Positions 5,002-5,459 of a stretch of 5,459 nucleotides of DNA are shown one piece after another. Location: the NCBI GenBank assembly GCA_029259285.1, contig JAPDJB010000062.1:1-5459 (forward strand), read 5' to 3'. A program made the position numbers and the translations under genes. Numbering within the stretch: the first letter of the stretch is position 1; each line of letters begins with the position of its first letter. The notes beneath the pieces were generated by a model. The model saw only the letters and a list, made by a program, of their open reading frames with translations, was not told the origin of the DNA and ran no database searches. The stretch comes from Candidatus Bathyarchaeota archaeon (GTDB lineage: Archaea > Thermoproteota > Bathyarchaeia > TCS64 > B23).

Positions 5002-5459
5002 CCCTTCTAACAATCTTCAGGGCCCTGGTGAAGGCCTCCCTTATCTGGGCCTCAGAGGCCGGTGGATCTACGCCCATATTCCTCGTTCTATGGCTGAGGG
5101 CTAGGTAGGCGCACTTGAGTATATCCTCAGGCTCCACGACCTCCCTCCCCCTCAGGGCTGCGAGGGCCTTGGCTGCTTTTACTATGATGATGTCTGGCCT
5201 ATGGCCGTCGACGTTGAGGTCTATCGCCATCCTCGCCACCACCTCATAGAGGTCTTCCGGAACTTTCACAGATGGCAGCAGCCGCTTAGCCCTCTCGATA
5301 CGCCCCATCAGCTCCCTCTGCCGTTCAGCGTAGCGCTCCCTAAACCCTATCGGGTCTTCCTCAAACTCTATGTTGAGCCTCATAACCTCCATCCTCAGCT
5401 TCGGATCTCTAATCGTCGAGACCTCGGTGTGTAGGGCCATTCGATCTAGGAGCTGGGGC
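4985..5459 (-). CDS. chlI: ChlI/BchI-type AAA+ ATPase subunit of a metal chelatase (C-terminal 157 residues, N-terminus beyond window)
   Basis: The frame is open to the right edge and ends at TGA 4987-4985. It opens with PQLLDRMALHTEV, the ChlI motif that carries the arginine finger (R6 of the visible part). It continues through the family-like NIEFEEDPIGFRERY, a helical region, and VDGHRPDIIIVKAAKALAALRGR with sensor-2 R87, then EPEDILKCAYLALSHRTR, the ChlI C-terminal helical domain. ChlI proteins are about 340 residues, so about 180 residues with Walker A and B lie outside. A Met at 5440 is internal, as the motif before it is coding. In this family the I subunit forms an ATPase ring that acts with the D subunit. 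Here it precedes a ChlD-like fusion by a 4-base overlap, so the two are very probably co-transcribed and translated in fixed ratio. It is paralogous to the AAA+ half of the next gene. Metal specificity cannot be read. Confidence 0.92.
   Translation of the reverse strand, partial: PQLLDRMALHTEVSTIRDPKLRMEVMRLNIEFEEDPIGFRERYAERQRELMGRIERAKRLLPSVKVPEDLYEVVARMAIDLNVDGHRPDIIIVKAAKALAALRGREVVEPEDILKCAYLALSHRTRNMGVDPPASEAQIREAFTRALKIVRRVEAEP
5352..5374 (-). repeat. 23-bp exact repeat shared by the two AAA+ paralogues, copy 2
   Basis: This is the partner of 4303-4325, with the same codons for NIEFEEDP. It sits just after the arginine-finger region in both proteins. Confidence 0.85.

Noticed and set aside
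4303..5374. 23-bp direct repeat considered as an attachment site or element end
   Set aside because: Both copies encode the same residues at equivalent places in paralogous proteins, so duplication explains them; no integrase or transposase is present.
5201..5434. Plus-strand open frame of 77 codons at the right end
   Set aside because: It is antisense to the ChlI gene, whose frame has the arginine-finger and sensor-2 motifs.
4985..5440. Reading the right-end gene as a complete short protein starting at Met 5440
   Set aside because: The frame continues upstream to the window edge and encodes PQLLDR, the arginine-finger motif of ChlI, so this Met is internal.

Overview
The window looks archaeal. 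The tRNA(Ile2) agmatidine synthetase TiaS is an archaea-specific enzyme. TATA-like boxes lie about 25-30 bp upstream of several start codons, arginine is mostly AGG/AGA, ATA is common for isoleucine, and TTG starts occur. Overall G+C is moderately high and coding density is very high, with no gene-free stretch over 130 bp. A thermophilic Thermoproteota or Bathyarchaeia-type lineage is plausible, but the sequence alone does not settle it.

Layout from left to right. Bases 1-789 (minus) hold the N-terminal 263 residues of TiaS, cut by the window edge. A 78-bp divergent promoter region separates it from a plus-strand XRE-type helix-turn-helix regulator with two CBS domains (868-1431). This regulator converges on a tiny minus-strand stand-alone Lrp/AsnC ligand-binding (RAM) domain protein, and the two stop codons share one CTAG tetranucleotide. 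An AT-rich divergent intergenic region (1650-1775) carries TATA-like boxes and an imperfect dyad. Next is a plus-strand HAD-superfamily hydrolase of the phosphoglycolate phosphatase type (1776-2498). A 30-bp convergent gap holding a perfect palindrome with 10-bp arms separates it from a minus-strand metal-chelatase operon. In transcription order that operon is a ChlI/BchI-type AAA+ ATPase (only its C-terminal 157 residues are in the window) and then a ChlI-ChlD-like AAA+/von Willebrand A fusion of 819 residues, joined by a 4-base TTGA stop/start overlap.

The two chelatase genes should work together: in this family a ChlI-type ATPase ring and a ChlD-type AAA+/VWA subunit drive a large chelatase subunit (ChlH or CobN) that inserts Mg or Co into a tetrapyrrole. 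No ChlH/CobN gene is visible here, so the metal and substrate are unknown. The most unusual feature is that the segment between the AAA+ and VWA domains of the fusion, which in ordinary ChlD is a soluble proline-rich acidic linker, carries two strongly hydrophobic segments flanked by basic residues. This predicts a membrane-anchored chelatase motor. The remaining genes are individually recognisable family members. No mobile element, CRISPR array, tRNA or rRNA was seen.
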